Shown here piece after piece: positions 10,780 through 27,254 of a stretch of 64,000 nucleotides of DNA. Numbering within the stretch: position 1 is the first letter of the stretch; each line of letters begins with the position of its first letter. The translations under genes were made by a program, and so were the position numbers. The stretch covers positions 53,362,001 to 53,426,000 of the forward strand of contig NC_064834.1 in the NCBI RefSeq assembly GCF_024166365.1, in the 5' to 3' direction. The notes beneath the pieces were generated by a model that was given only the letters and a program-made list of their open reading frames with translations, had not been told where the DNA came from and made no database searches. Source of the stretch: Elephas maximus indicus. Taxonomy: Eukaryota; Chordata; Mammalia; Proboscidea; Elephantidae.

Positions 10780-12070
10780 CAGAAACTGTTCTGTCTTCCT
10801 CCTATATCATCAGTCTCCTACTTTCCTTCCCACCTACCTCATGGGCCATGCTTTCTCAATCTTCTTTGCTCCTTCACCCTAACTTTGAAATGTTTAGAGT
10901 ACATATTCCGAGCCTCAGTCTTGAATCTCTTCTCTATCTACTTTCGCTCCCTAGAGAATCCATCACATCTCCTGGCTTTAAAGATCATCTGTGTGTGCCA
11001 AACACTCCCAAATTTGTATCTTCACACTACACTTCTCCCCAGAATTCCAGATGCACACACAACTGCCTACTCAACATCTCCACTTGAATATTTACTTAGT
11101 CAACTCAGACTTCTCATGTCCAAAGCCAAACCCCGACTCTCCCCACCTAAAGCAGGCCTCTCCTAGAATCCCCCTCATCTCAGCAAATGGCACCTCCACC
11201 TTTCCAATCACTCAGGGCAGAAAGCTTGAAAGCCCCTAGACTCCTCTGTTTCTCTCACACCGCATATTCAAATCGGTCAGCAAATCCTGTCCTCGCTACT
11301 TTCAAAAAAAAGTCCAAAATCCCAATCTCTTCTCACCATTTCCAGCCTCCTATTACCTCTCACCAAGATTATTGCAATAACTTCATAGCTGGTCTCCTTT
11401 GCCCCCCTACTGTCTATTCTCAACACAGCAGCCAGAGTAGTCTTATCAAAACTTAAGTCAAATCATGTTACTCTATAGCTTAAAACCCTCCAAGGTTTGC
11501 TGTCTCATTCAGGGTGAAAACTAAAGTCTTTTCAATGGTCCTACGTGATATATCCTTCATCACCGCCCCTTCTATCATTCTGGCCTCACCTCAGCTGCTA
11601 TCATTCCCCACACACTCTCACACCCTCCCTTCACTTTGCTCCAGCCATACTGGCCTCCTTCCTGTTCCTTTAATGGAAGAAGCATGCTCGTGCCTCAGGG
11701 TCTTTGCACATACCCTCTACTTGGATTTCTCTTTCCGGCAGATTTTGAATGCCTCTCTATTGCACCTCCTTCAGGTGTCTGCATAAATGTAAATTACCAG
11801 TGAATCCTTCTTTGACCACCCTGTTTAAAATAGCTACCGCCTTACCCTACCTTTTGTACTCATCCTCTTCTCTGCATTTTCCTCTATAATGGTTATCAGT
11901 GTCTGATATATTATATACTGTTTGCTCTGTACTCCCCCCCACACTTAAATATGAGCTCTGTAATGACAGCAATTTTTGTCTCTTGTCTCCTGCTCTGTCC
12001 TCTGTACTAGAACAGAACCTGGCATGCAATAGGCACTCAATAACTATTTACCGAATGAATGAATAGAATG
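10780..12070 (+). repeat. Long L2 LINE fragment
   Basis: The run of 'ccagagtagtcttatcaaaac', 'cctcagggtctttgcacata', 'cctctacttggatttctc', 'gaacctggcatgcaatagg' and 'cactcaataactatttaccg' matches the L2 3' half read on the plus strand. At about 1.3 kb it is unusually long for L2; open frames here are remnants. Confidence 0.75.
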
Positions 12071-12695
12071 AGGAAAAACCTATGGTCCTCAAGAGGCAGT
12101 CCGGGTCTGGGAGTCAAGAACTAACTTCTAGTGCTAGCTTTGACACCTACTATATGACCTCTGGGTCTCAGGTTGCCCGTCTGTAAAGACTTCGGAGGTC
12201 CTTCGCAGCAGCAGCAGCATTCTAGAATGTTTTAGGAATGGACAGGACCTGATGGGGTGGGAGGAGAGAACTCTCACTCTTGCTTTCTAGTCAAGACCTG
12301 AGTGGAGACTTTGCTGGTGTTGAAATGAAAGGCAAGGTTCAGCTTGGACTTGGCAGGATTTTGGGAGCCATCCTAGGAATGAGTGGTTCACCCCACCTGC
12401 TGAGTGGGGATAAGTAGAGGCCTGGGCCCCTCCTCCTGGAAAGTCAGTCCCTGTGAGGGCACCATGAGGAGTGCTGCTGTAAGACAGGAGGAGAGGGAAG
12501 GTGGAGAGTCAGGAGGAGACCAGAGCTGGGGAGAAGAGAGGCCTGGAGAGGGCCTTCTGCATGGATCACCTGGGCCTGCCCATGGGTCCTCACTGAGGCT
12601 GTGTCGTCAAGCCTCCATGCAGACCTCAGCAGGTCCGTGGAGCCCTCATGGCCAGCACTGACTCCCAGACAGAGCGCAGGCCTTTTGGCTGAGGA
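12071..12695. other. Intergenic, no gene seen
   Basis: Unique sequence, moderately GC-rich. Short overlapping frames only. Confidence 0.4.
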
Positions 12696-12699
12696 AAGC

Positions 12700-12975
12700 C
12701 CACTCCTCCTCCCTTTTCTGGGCCTTGCAACAGCTCCCTGCCTGTTTGCCCCGAAATAAATGGGCTGAGCATATTGGGCCGGCAATAACCCCTTGAAATC
12801 AGTTGTTATCACAGTTAACAACCAGTTTGGCTTCAGTTCAGGCTGTTAACTATCAAACCACTAAGTGCCGGTAATGATTGATTCTTGGCCAGTTGCAGCT
12901 TGAGTGGGCTGTAAAACTCCATTAGCCAGGGCTCTGTGGAGGCAACAACTCAAAGATAAACAAGTTGGTGGATGC
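12700..12975. promoter_or_regulatory. Enhancer-like non-coding block downstream of FGF8
   Basis: A compact repeat-free block packed with transcription-factor-type motifs: two HNF1-like GTTAAC sites (12814-12819 and 12845-12850), a RUNX-like AACCACTA (12856-12863), a HOX/PBX-like TAATGATTGATT (12872-12883) and CTCAAAGATAAACAAG near 12949, which overlaps TCF and forkhead motifs. The FGF8-FBXW4 interval is known to hold long-range FGF8 enhancers. Assignment here is inferred from composition; conservation could not be tested. Confidence 0.4.
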
Positions 12976-13384
12976 CCTAGCCCAGCCTAACCCCACTGCT
13001 TCTGGACTCTGCTCCCATAGGTCTCAGGCTTGGGGTCCTCCTGGGAATCAACCCTTTCCCACAACCTCAGGCAGCCTCAGTGACCAGATCTCTACCCACC
13101 TGTCCACATCTTACCCTTCCCTCCTTTCATCTCTCTCCTCTCCATAAGGTAGGTCTGGCTCTCTGGGCAGCCCATCTCTTCTCCCTGTTAGCAAACATGG
13201 TAAGATACCACCTCTCCCCCAGGGTACTCAGGCATCCCCAGTCTGGGGGCTTGGGGATTAGCTTTGGCCTAGCCAGTGACCAGACTTGGCCCAACCTGGC
13301 CCCACTTTGTGGCCAGGATCACAAGCAGAGAGCCTGACATTCCACTCCCCCCAGACTCCCTCCTACCCTGTGGCTTGCCCCAGG
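12976..13384. other. Intergenic, no gene seen
   Basis: Pyrimidine-rich unique sequence between two candidate regulatory blocks. Confidence 0.35.
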
Positions 13385-13600
13385 AATTACTCTCAAACAA
13401 ATGAAATGTGGGTAATTACTGGGCTGGGGGCTGGACAGGGGGCCGTGTAGATGAAAGCGTTTCCTGGACGGTCTCTTCATTTACATGGCATCAGAAGCTG
13501 CTCAGAAGGTGTGACTTTTCCCACAGTGAGACCCCAGCTCCTTGCACAATAAAGCCAGGCTGCTCACCCAGAATTAATTAAAGGGGGAGGGGAGGGCATG
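13385..13600. promoter_or_regulatory. Second enhancer-like block with homeobox sites
   Basis: Carries 'gggtaattactggg', 'cttcatttacatggc', the AATTAATTAAAG element at 13572-13583 and a 'cttgcacaataaagcc' stretch, all repeat-free. Paired TAATTA cores are typical of homeodomain-bound developmental enhancers. The FGF8 target is an inference from proximity. Confidence 0.35.
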
Positions 13601-14034
13601 GAGAGGAGGAGGAGATGCTAAAAGCTAGGAGAGCTGGAAAAGAAATATCTAGAACCCCCTCCCCACATCGCTAGTATCCATGCGCCAGGAGAAACCCACT
13701 CTATTCAGAGCCTCTTACCCTCACCCCCCCGGCAGACCAGGAGAGACGAGGTGAGCAGAAGAAGTGTATCCCCAACCTCTCGACTCCAAGGCTCTCCGCA
13801 GAGCCCTGGATCCAGCTGGATGGGATGAATCTGGGAATTGTGGCTGCAACCCTGGGAAGCCCACATGGTTAGGAAGCCTTGGGCTGTCTCCCACCAGCAG
13901 TGCCAAAAAGTAGGGATCTGGAGGTCTCTGAATTGGGCCAGTAGCTGAGCTGTGGGACCAGACCAGGGGCCCCCTTGAAGAAGGCAGCAGCAGAAGTATC
14001 CAAAGTGGGAGCCTCAGAAACGAAGCTGGGGTCA
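13601..14034. other. Intergenic, no gene seen
   Basis: Unique sequence with no recognised element. Confidence 0.35.
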
Positions 14035-14146
14035 GTTCTGCCCTCAGGAGACCTGCTTCCTCAAGGCTTGGACTCTCCTTCATTATGGTGGTTCTGCCCT
14101 CAGGAGACCTGCTTCCTCAAGGCTTGGACTCTCCTTCATTATGGTG
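14035..14146. repeat. Perfect 56-bp tandem duplication
   Basis: The unit starting GTTCTGCCCTCAGG and ending TTCATTATGGTG occurs twice with no mismatch (14035-14090 and 14091-14146), followed by a degenerate start of a third copy, 'agtctgccctc'. Perfect identity implies a recent event. Confidence 0.9.
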
Positions 14147-15140
14147 AGTCTGCCCTCTATGGTGTGATGACATCACTGCTTCACACATACACCATGGCCC
14201 ATGCCTTCTATCCTACCATGACTGGCTCCACTCCTACCCCAGCTGACCTTGTCTTCCTTACTCCTTAGCAGTCCTCCCTCACAGGCTGGTCCTGCCAACG
14301 TATGACCAGCTGCTTCTCCCTGCTGCCATGGCTGGCTTGAGTGTCTGATATATTCCATGTTATACACTGTTTGCTCTGCACTCTTCTCTCCTGCCCCCCA
14401 CTAAGAAACAAGCCCAGCTTCCCTTCCTTTCCCATCCCAGGCTCAACTCCCTGCCCAATAGACCTGTCTCTCCAGAGGTGGACGTCATCCTTCCTGGACA
14501 ACAGTCCTGTGGGGTTGTTTGCAACGCCTGAGCTCAGCACCTTCTGCTAATAGCTTCTCTACCCAGATCTCCCAAAGCTCATGCTTGTTCTGTGTCACAG
14601 TTGTCAACGCCAGCCTTGGGGGTTTCCCTCCTACATCCCCCCACCTTGGACTCTGGCAGCAGCTCTTTTCACTCATGTTCTGGAGCCTGATACTCAGAGA
14701 AAACCAACTCTGTCCCTCACAGAGACCTAGGTAGGCACACAGAGAGAGGCACTTTTTTGAGACTTGCTGAATCCATGCATGGTTGCCAGTCCTAAAAGGT
14801 TCATCACTTCTGGCCTTGAGGTGGCCAGGGAAGCGTGAGCAATGACTCCTGCCAATAGAGAGGAGGTCCATGTCTGAGAGCTCCTAGGACCAGCTAAGAG
14901 TCTTCTTGCCCCTCCCTGCCTCCATCCTCCCAGACAACGCCTCTAGTGACAATGATGGGGAAGCCTGGTAGGCTTGGGTCACCCAGTCAGGCTGGAGGAA
15001 GGCTCCAGGGGCCTAATTTGCTGCATCTCCCAGCTGCCTGCCTGAAGGGGCAGGACGAGGAGGGAAGTGACCCTGGCAGGACTCTCTCTCTCCAACACAC
15101 GTTTTTAATATGCAAGTTAAAAAAATATTTCGATCATTTA
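14147..15140. other. Intergenic, no gene seen
   Basis: Unique sequence. A short 'gtgtctgatatattcc' stretch near 14.34 kb resembles the L2 segment at 11.9 kb. No gene. Confidence 0.35.
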
Positions 15141-15141
15141 A

Positions 15142-15298
15142 TGGAGCCCTGGTGGCGCAGTGGTTAGGAGCTCAGCTACTAACCAAAAAGTCAGCAGTTT
15201 AAATCTACCAGCCGCTCCTTGGAAACCCTATGAGGCAGTTCTACTCTGTCCTATAGAGTTGCTATGAGTCTGAATCAACTTGACAGCGTTGGGTTTAG
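15142..15298 (+). mobile_element. AfroSINE, young-looking
   Basis: Begins 'tggagccctggtggcgcagtgg', close to the consensus that can be built from this window, and ends 'gacagcgttgggttt'. It lies about 480 bp beyond the FGF8 stop codon and probably just outside the transcript. Confidence 0.85.
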
Positions 15299-15499
15299 TA
15301 CACAACTTCCTTCTACTGACACCTACCCCTAAAAGAACTGACCAATGTCGCAACCCTTCCCTCCCTGCTCCCACCTGAGGGTGCAGTGGAGTCCTTGGCT
15401 GCCTGGCCAGCTCACTCTGTGGGTCCTGGGGATGCAGTGTACCTCTCCTAGGCTAGAATAAGGCTCCCCTACCCACCCCATCCCCAGGGAATCCCCTGC

Positions 15500-15778
15500 C
15501 AGAATCTCAGTCTATGCCACTAACAGGCCTTCCTGAGTGAAGAAGACAGACAACACCACAACCAAGTGGAATACAAAAATAGAGCCTCTCTTGTTTAAAA
15601 AAAAAAAAAAAAAAAACCAACAGCAAACAATTATCAACAACTAGAACCGGGGCTCCCCCAGCTCCTCCCCCAGCCTTCAGCAGCGCAGCTCTCATCTTGC
15701 TCAAGTTTCTCTTATTTTGCTCCCATCAAGATGAAATTCTCCGTTGTTCGGAGTTGCAGGGAGGGGCTGGGCAGGCGC
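15500..15778 (-). other. FGF8: FGF8 3'UTR (approximate)
   Basis: The sequence downstream of the FGF8 TAG on the minus strand includes a genomic T-run (A-run 15598-15617 on the plus strand), then 'aaacaagagaggctc' and 'tatttttgtattcc'. No canonical AATAAA was found, only 'aaaataag' near 15715, so the transcript end is uncertain. Confidence 0.45.
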
Positions 15779-21370
<5,592 letters not shown>

Positions 21371-22110
21371 GGCGCGCAGCCCGGGAGCGCGGAGAGCCCG
21401 GCGGGATCACGCCGTCCCGCAGGCGGCCCGGGGGGACAAGCGGGGCGCGGTGGCGGCCGAGGGAAGGTTGGGCGCAGGAGCCCAGCGGCGATGCCGACGC
21501 GGCTCCGCGGGGCCCGTGGACTGTCGTGCTCTCCCGCGCGCGGTGCCGCGCTGAGTCGCCTGCGCCGCTGCCGGAGCCGGTGGCGGCTGGCTGCTCGGGA
21601 GCCGGAGCAGGCGGAGGGTAACGGGCCAGCGGGCGGGTGGGGAGGTAGGGAGGGAGGGGGAAGGGTGGGCGGGGGGCGCCGCACCGGGTGCGAGGGGGGA
21701 GCGCGGGCGGGCGGCCGGAGCCGCAGCCCCCGGCTGGGAGCAGGGCCGGGACGCAGCCCGGGGCGGGGCGGGGCGCCTGGGGCGGGGCAGCCGACGGGGC
21801 TGGGATTGGGGGTCGGGGCGAGGGGAGGGGTCTAGGCACCCGCAGGAGGGCGGGGACGGCCCTGTGGGCACCTCCCCCACCCCGGCCTGTCCACTCGCGC
21901 GCTCTGGGGGCTCGGACACTCGGGGATGTGGTCGCCTCGGGCTGCCGGCTCTGTGGGGCCCGGGAGACCCTCGGCCGGAGTTCCCTGTACCGCCCGTGCG
22001 CCTGAGTCCGACGGTGCCCTTTCCCCGCCTTGGGGCCGGGTCCGCAGATGCCTCTGAGCAGCCACCTACTGTGTGCTCGGGCCGGGCCTGCGGGTGGCGG
22101 CTGTCCCTAA

Positions 22111-24165
22111 CAGTGACTGACCGGCAGTGCGCCCGTCTCTCGCACAGTGCTTGCGTGTGCGATGGGGGGACCCAGCTCCCCCCATCTTTCCGCAGAGTGC
22201 CCCGCCCTGCCGGTCTCGCCTATCTTGCTCAGTTTCTAAGGAGGCTCTGGGAGCAAGAAATGCCTGCCTATTATCGCCATCACCCGTGTCTCTGTCCCCC
22301 TTTCCCTACACACACACACTAGACCAAAGCTTGGGAGGACCCATCAGCACCCATGTGGAAAGGGGAGCCCAGAGGTTCCTGAGAGAGCTCACTGCTCTGC
22401 AGACTAGCAGGCAGAGGGAGCAAAGAATGACTCTTAGCTGCTTTTCTTGACCCTCAGCTGCTTTTCTTAAGAGACTTATCTTGGAGCTGCAGCCCTGTCC
22501 CTCTGAATGCCCATCTTTTGTGCATTTAACGGGTATTTACACACCCACTGTGTACTAGGAACTAACCTGTGCTTTGTGTCAACAAGCTAGTGAGGTAGGC
22601 AACAAAGAAGGTAGGGGCTTGTCTAAGCCTTTCCTTGTCCCAAAATCATGGCTTTTCCACAGGGGCTCCTGGAACCCCTGAATAGTGCTGCTTCTGTGGG
22701 AGCAGCCTGGGTGGGTAGAGGTGCCCCAGACAGGTACTTCTGATAAGCAGGTGGAGCCACAGGTGCCCTACCCAGCTGCTGCCTTCACCCACAACCCCCC
22801 TCAACCGGCCCCCACGTCCCTGGGGGCAGGACTGGAGGGGGTAGGATGGGTCCAGGAAGCCATCAGGACAGAGGTGGCAGGCAGGCCCTTGTCCAGTAGC
22901 ACAGCCAAGTTCTGCCTACCTCCCCACTCCCTGTACCCCATGTTTCCCACTCCCAGCCATCAACGCAAACACTGAGCAATGAGTGGAGGGGAGCCAGGGG
23001 ACTTGTCCCAGGCTCCCTTCCCAGAGAAGTTGCCTCCTTGTTACCTTCTCCAGGTTTCTGCTCATTCAGCTAGCTCTTGCCCACACTGACCCCAGGCAGG
23101 GGCCATGTCTTACTAGTTCGGAACTTTACAGCTCATGGGCCAGAACTGGGTAGAGTTGCTCTGCATTGAGTGTTTACTGAATGAATAAATGAATGATGGG
23201 GACACTGGGTGAGCTTTCAGACCTTAGCCCATGTGCAACTTCCCCAGTGAGACTTGTCTTCATCCTCCCCCCCGCCATAGATATTAATTGTAAGCACCAC
23301 CATTTATTGAGCACTTGTATCTGCCAAAGGTTTGGCATGCCTGTCTCCTCTCAGCCCTTTGGGAGGCAGGCCCATCAGAGGAGAGGTCAGGCAGTCTCCA
23401 GGTGCTCACAGCCCTCCTCAAGGTGTCATCACTTTCTTAGAAGCCTGCGTGGTGGCTTATTAAGTGTCTACCTCCCCCTCTGCACTGGAATGTAAGCTTC
23501 AGGAGGGCAGAAACGATGACTGTTTGCTCAGCATCTTAATCTCATGCCCTGCCTATAGCAATGTTTGTTATCTGAAAATGTTTATTTGTATGGATCAATG
23601 AGTGAATGAATGAGCGGAGAGATGGAGAGCAGGGGAAAGGGAAGAGTCTTCTCCCCACTGCGGAGCCAGCCCTCAGAAAAGTCTGATGGGAACAGCAGAA
23701 AGCAGGACCCCGGCAGAGGTCAGGGCAGCCAGTCTGCCTGTAGTATGTATAGGTCCTGGGTTCCCAGCCAGGACCACTCTGGGCACTTGTCCTTCCCTAC
23801 AGAGGTGGGGGTGGGGGCTGGGCAGAGCACCTGGTTCAGAATAGCCTCAGTCTTGATTCTGGAGCCCCTAGAAGGCTCTGAGGGCCCTGTGCTGAACCAT
23901 AATGCTCTTTACCCCCTCACCCCTCCAGAGAAAATGGGATCCTGGAGCCTGAAGAGGCCGAGGTCAGGGTTTCAGACCTGCGCCTTCACCTCTGCCAAGG
24001 GGCCTCTGCAGGAGAACTGCTTTCCACTTGGAGACCCTCCAACAACTGCACTCTCACCCCTAGTCATAGTTCATTTTGGAGGGAATCCTTTCCTCCGACC
24101 CAGAGTCGGGGTCTCTGGAGGCCGGGGGGCGGGGGGCGGGCGATAGGGACACCTTCGCAGCAGGC
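22111..24165. other. FGF8-NPM3 spacer, first part
   Basis: Mostly unique sequence. L2 3'-end remnants occur at about 23150-23200 and 23490-23620 ('gtaagcttcaggagggcag', then 'atcaatgagtgaatgaatg'). No gene is seen. Confidence 0.5.
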
Positions 24166-24370
24166 GCCCCTTCTCTCCGGGCACAGCCCCATGACTGACA
24201 GATGCAAATGTTGGCCGGGGCCCCCGCAGGCCGTTCCCTCCCTCCCGCGCTCTCTCGCCTCCCGGTCAACTCGCTCCTTCCTTTATCTTATCAAAGCCCC
24301 GTAATTACAATTGCTATTTTGTTTCCTAGAATCTGCAATCAGAGCTCCCGGGCCCTGAAGAGGGAGCGCC
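24166..24370. promoter_or_regulatory. TCF/homeobox/octamer cluster upstream of FGF8
   Basis: A perfect POU octamer ATGCAAAT (24202-24209), a TCF/LEF core ATCAAAG (24290-24296) and GTAATTACAATTG (24301-24313, homeobox plus SOX-like) lie within about 110 bp of GC-rich flank. It is about 2.9 kb upstream of the FGF8 start codon. WNT, PAX/POU and homeobox inputs are known to drive FGF8. Assignment is inferred. Confidence 0.45.
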
Positions 24371-24419
24371 TGTCAACCTGATCGCTGAGTGACAGCCCGG
24401 CCACCTCCCCTGGTGCCCC

Positions 24420-24512
24420 CACACTCCGCAAACACAAACACACACGCACACACTCCCTGAAAACACAAACACACACTCTTCGCCAACGCAAACACGCCCT
24501 CGCCGGGACCCA
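24420..24512. repeat. Degenerate CA-rich tract
   Basis: Interrupted 'aaacacaaacacacacgcac' units, imperfect and CpG-containing. Confidence 0.7.
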
Positions 24513-24539
24513 AACACGCACCTTCTGCCTCTTCCCAAA

Positions 24540-25480
24540 CGCACCCCTGGCCGCGACCAGGTGCGGGCCAGTCAGATACCCACCGGCCACTGCCGCCCCG
24601 ACTGCAGCTAGCTCTGGCAGCCGCCCCCTGTGCCAGGAGTTCAAAGCGCCGCGGACTCCTGCCCACCGTTCAAATGCAAATCGCCCAGACAGCGTTAAAC
24701 AGTTGGGGTATCTGTCTGGGAGTTCTCTGCCCGGAGCCCCCCAGTACGGGTCTGTCTCTCCTACAGCGGTCGGCAGCCCCAGCGTGCGCCTTCAGCCCCC
24801 AGCGCTTTAGGGCCAAAGCGAATTGGCAGCGCACCTACTGTGCGCTGAGGGGGAGGGGTGAGGAGAAGAAACAATCCCCAGCTCTGTCTCCCGGGCACCC
24901 GAACGGGCCTGGAAACTCCAGGACGACGAGGCTGATGTGGATTGGGCCCCCGCTGCGGGCAGGAGCGCGGTCAGCGCCGCCGGGGCCCTCGGGAAGCCAG
25001 AACAGGCAAACCGCGGCGGAAGGCACGGAGCCATCAGCGGCCAAGCGGGGGGTTAATATCCGGGCGGGGCCACCGCAGGGGGTAGATGGGTCGGCTTGGG
25101 AGGCATCCCCCGAGAGATGACTTTTCGCTGCACTGGGCGGGTTTCCCGCGCCTCCAACAAAGCACGTGCCGAAAGTTAGGAAGCTGACGGCGAGAGAAGG
25201 GAAGGGCAGGACCACCACCGCCGGCTTCCCCTGCTCTAACGCAAGTCCTTCCCAGAAACGAATGAATGAGTGAATGACAGCCTTAGTGACTTATCCCCTC
25301 GCCTTCCGCCTGAAGGCCGGTCGCCCAGCCGCCTAGTCAGGCACATAGGCCCCTGCACCAAGGCGCGCGCGCCTGGCGCCCCTAGAGAGGCCGCTTGGGG
25401 AGCTACACGGTCAGGGGCGTCCTCTCGGCTGTTTCAGCCTCGCCCACCAGAGGGCGCCAGCTCCCCGCCACGTGCCAAGA
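24540..25480. promoter_or_regulatory. Orphan CpG-rich block
   Basis: About 0.9 kb of CpG-dense sequence between FGF8 and NPM3, separate from the FGF8 island by some 2 kb. It has a second octamer (24674-24681) and an E2F-like TTTCCCGCGCC near 25141. No coding exon is recognised. It could be an FGF8 upstream element or a non-coding RNA promoter. Confidence 0.45.
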
Positions 25481-26679
25481 AGAGGCGAATGGCTGCGAGC
25501 TCGACTGCCCCCTCCACCCTGGCTCCCTGGGGGAAACACTTCAGGAAACTCCTCATGGAGCGGGGAATGCGGCTTGTGACCCTGACCGTCGCAACACAAA
25601 GGGGTCTTTTTCCTTGTCTTCAATTTGAGGAAGAAGGGAAGTTGAAAATAAGACCCCCCCCTCCCCGCCCCCCAGCTTCTCACCCTTGTGGGAAAGGGAA
25701 CCTCCTTCTCCAGGGATGGCTGTGGAGCAGGGAGGACTTCTCCGTGCTGTGGGGGCACTCCCTCCAGTTTATTTCACCGGACCAGTATCGGCCCCTTTCA
25801 GTTATCTAGGCCTCCCTCTCACTTGGCCACTCACTTCCCCAGCAGCTGGTGGCACTGTGGTCTGTTCCCCACAGGCCCTGGTCTCTGTGCATCCTTAGCC
25901 TGTCTGGCCCCTGGCTGTCTCAGGAGGTAACTTTTTGTTTGTTTGTTGGGCACTGACGCCCCTCTCAACACAGCTGCTGAACTGCTGACCCCGGGGCTGG
26001 TTACACACACTCTAGAGCACACCAGGTACATCCAGGTCTCTTCCTGGCACAGCAGCAGCCAAGGCCCAGAACCTCGCGATTCCAGGTACCAGAGACCCCC
26101 AGACCAGGCAGTATGCTGGAACCCTTTAGCCCAGGAGGCCAATTCCCAGGAGCCCCTCTCTGCCCCCATATGCCAGGCCACCCGGATTCTGGTTTCCTTG
26201 TCACCCAATCTGGCCAACCCCCTCCATCTGGCACCTGGAATCAGGTTTCTAAGCGCCCAACCCTGCCTGCCTGCAAGACTCAAAGGAGGAGCAAAGACTG
26301 ACCCCCACCAGACCCCTCACAGGCCCTCCCCGGACTTGAGCCCCCTTCATGGGGCTAGGGATGCACATTCCTCAGGCAGCTTAAGCCCCCTTATCTGCCC
26401 CCTGCCCATCAGCCTGAGTGCTGACAGAGGCCCAGACCCCTTGTTTGGACACTGATAACCTCCTGGAATGGCCCTCCCCCACCCACAGGGCTGGTAAAGG
26501 TCTAGGTGTTGGGAGGTCCCCTTCCAGCAAGAGAGTTGGAGCCCAGGCCCCAGGGATACCAGGATCCCACATTTCCCTATACTCTCCGAGGCTCAGGGCC
26601 ACCCTCGATGCTGCCACAGTGCCACCTGGTGGTCCCTAGGGGAATGTCATCCCAGCACAGGAAGAAGCCACTCATGATT
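25481..26679. other. FGF8-NPM3 spacer, second part
   Basis: Unique sequence with no repeats I can name and no gene; runs up to the NPM3 poly(A) site. Confidence 0.45.
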
Positions 26680-27034
26680 TGCAAAAAAACTCATGCTATT
26701 TTATTTCAACCTTTATCCAAAAATATAAAAAGGGGTAAAAATGCGTAGTCCTGAGCTTCAACTACTGACCTCCAATCTTCATGGGAAGGTGGGTGGGAGA
26801 GAGGGTCAGAAGTCCCAAATTCCTCCCACCCCTAGAGAAAAGGAAAGCCCCAGACATGGCTAGGTCTACAACAGGACCCTAAGTAAAATGGGCCCCCTTT
26901 TCTCCTAGCACCAACCCAAGCACCCACCACCCCCTGCCCCAAACCCCCCTCTTCAACAGAGAAGAAACATTTCAAATTCTTGAGACTTGTCCAGGAACAT
27001 GGTGCATGGCACAAGTCACAGGCTGCTAGCTGAC
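26680..27034 (-). other. NPM3: NPM3 exon 6 (3'UTR only)
   Basis: Non-coding last exon. The acceptor 'ctctcctcag' lies before GTCAGC at 27034, and the exon runs to just past the AATAAA at 26700-26705. Confidence 0.75.
26700..26705 (-). terminator. NPM3: NPM3 polyadenylation signal AATAAA
   Basis: Canonical hexamer on the minus strand, about 435 bp beyond the stop codon in genomic distance, with a CA-rich cleavage zone expected at about 26.68 kb. Confidence 0.75.
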
Positions 27035-27129
27035 CTGAGGAGAGCAGATAAGGGCTCAGCATCTAGACCCCTACCTGCTCCTCTTGCCTCCTCCCCAGCC
27101 CACACCTCCCTGCTCCGTCCCTGACTCAC
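27035..27129 (-). other. NPM3: NPM3 3'UTR intron (95 bp)
   Basis: Donor CTTG/GTGAGT just after the stop codon and acceptor CTCCTCAG/GTC. The donor lies only 9 nt past the TAG, so the junction should not trigger nonsense-mediated decay. Confidence 0.75.
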
Positions 27130-27138
27130 CAAGGTGGG

Positions 27139-27254
27139 CTAGGGCCTGCCCCCTTGCTTCTTGGCAGGCAAGACAGGGCACAACTCAGCTTCCTCCTCCT
27201 CACTGTCTTCTTCCTCGCTCTCCTCCTCCTCAGAAACATCATTGCTTATAGTAA
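27139..27254 (-). CDS. NPM3: NPM3 coding exon 5
   Basis: Completes Val141, encodes residues 142-178 with the acidic tract, and ends TAG at 27139. Acceptor 'gtctaccag' before TT ACT. The exon continues as UTR to 27130. Confidence 0.96.

Noticed and set aside
10848-11786. Series of open frames of 80-93 codons
   Set aside because: They lie inside an old L2 LINE fragment and are remnants or chance.
1-15000. Search for FBXW4 terminal exons on the left
   Set aside because: No WD-repeat or F-box-like coding block with splice sites on the minus strand; the gene must lie further left.
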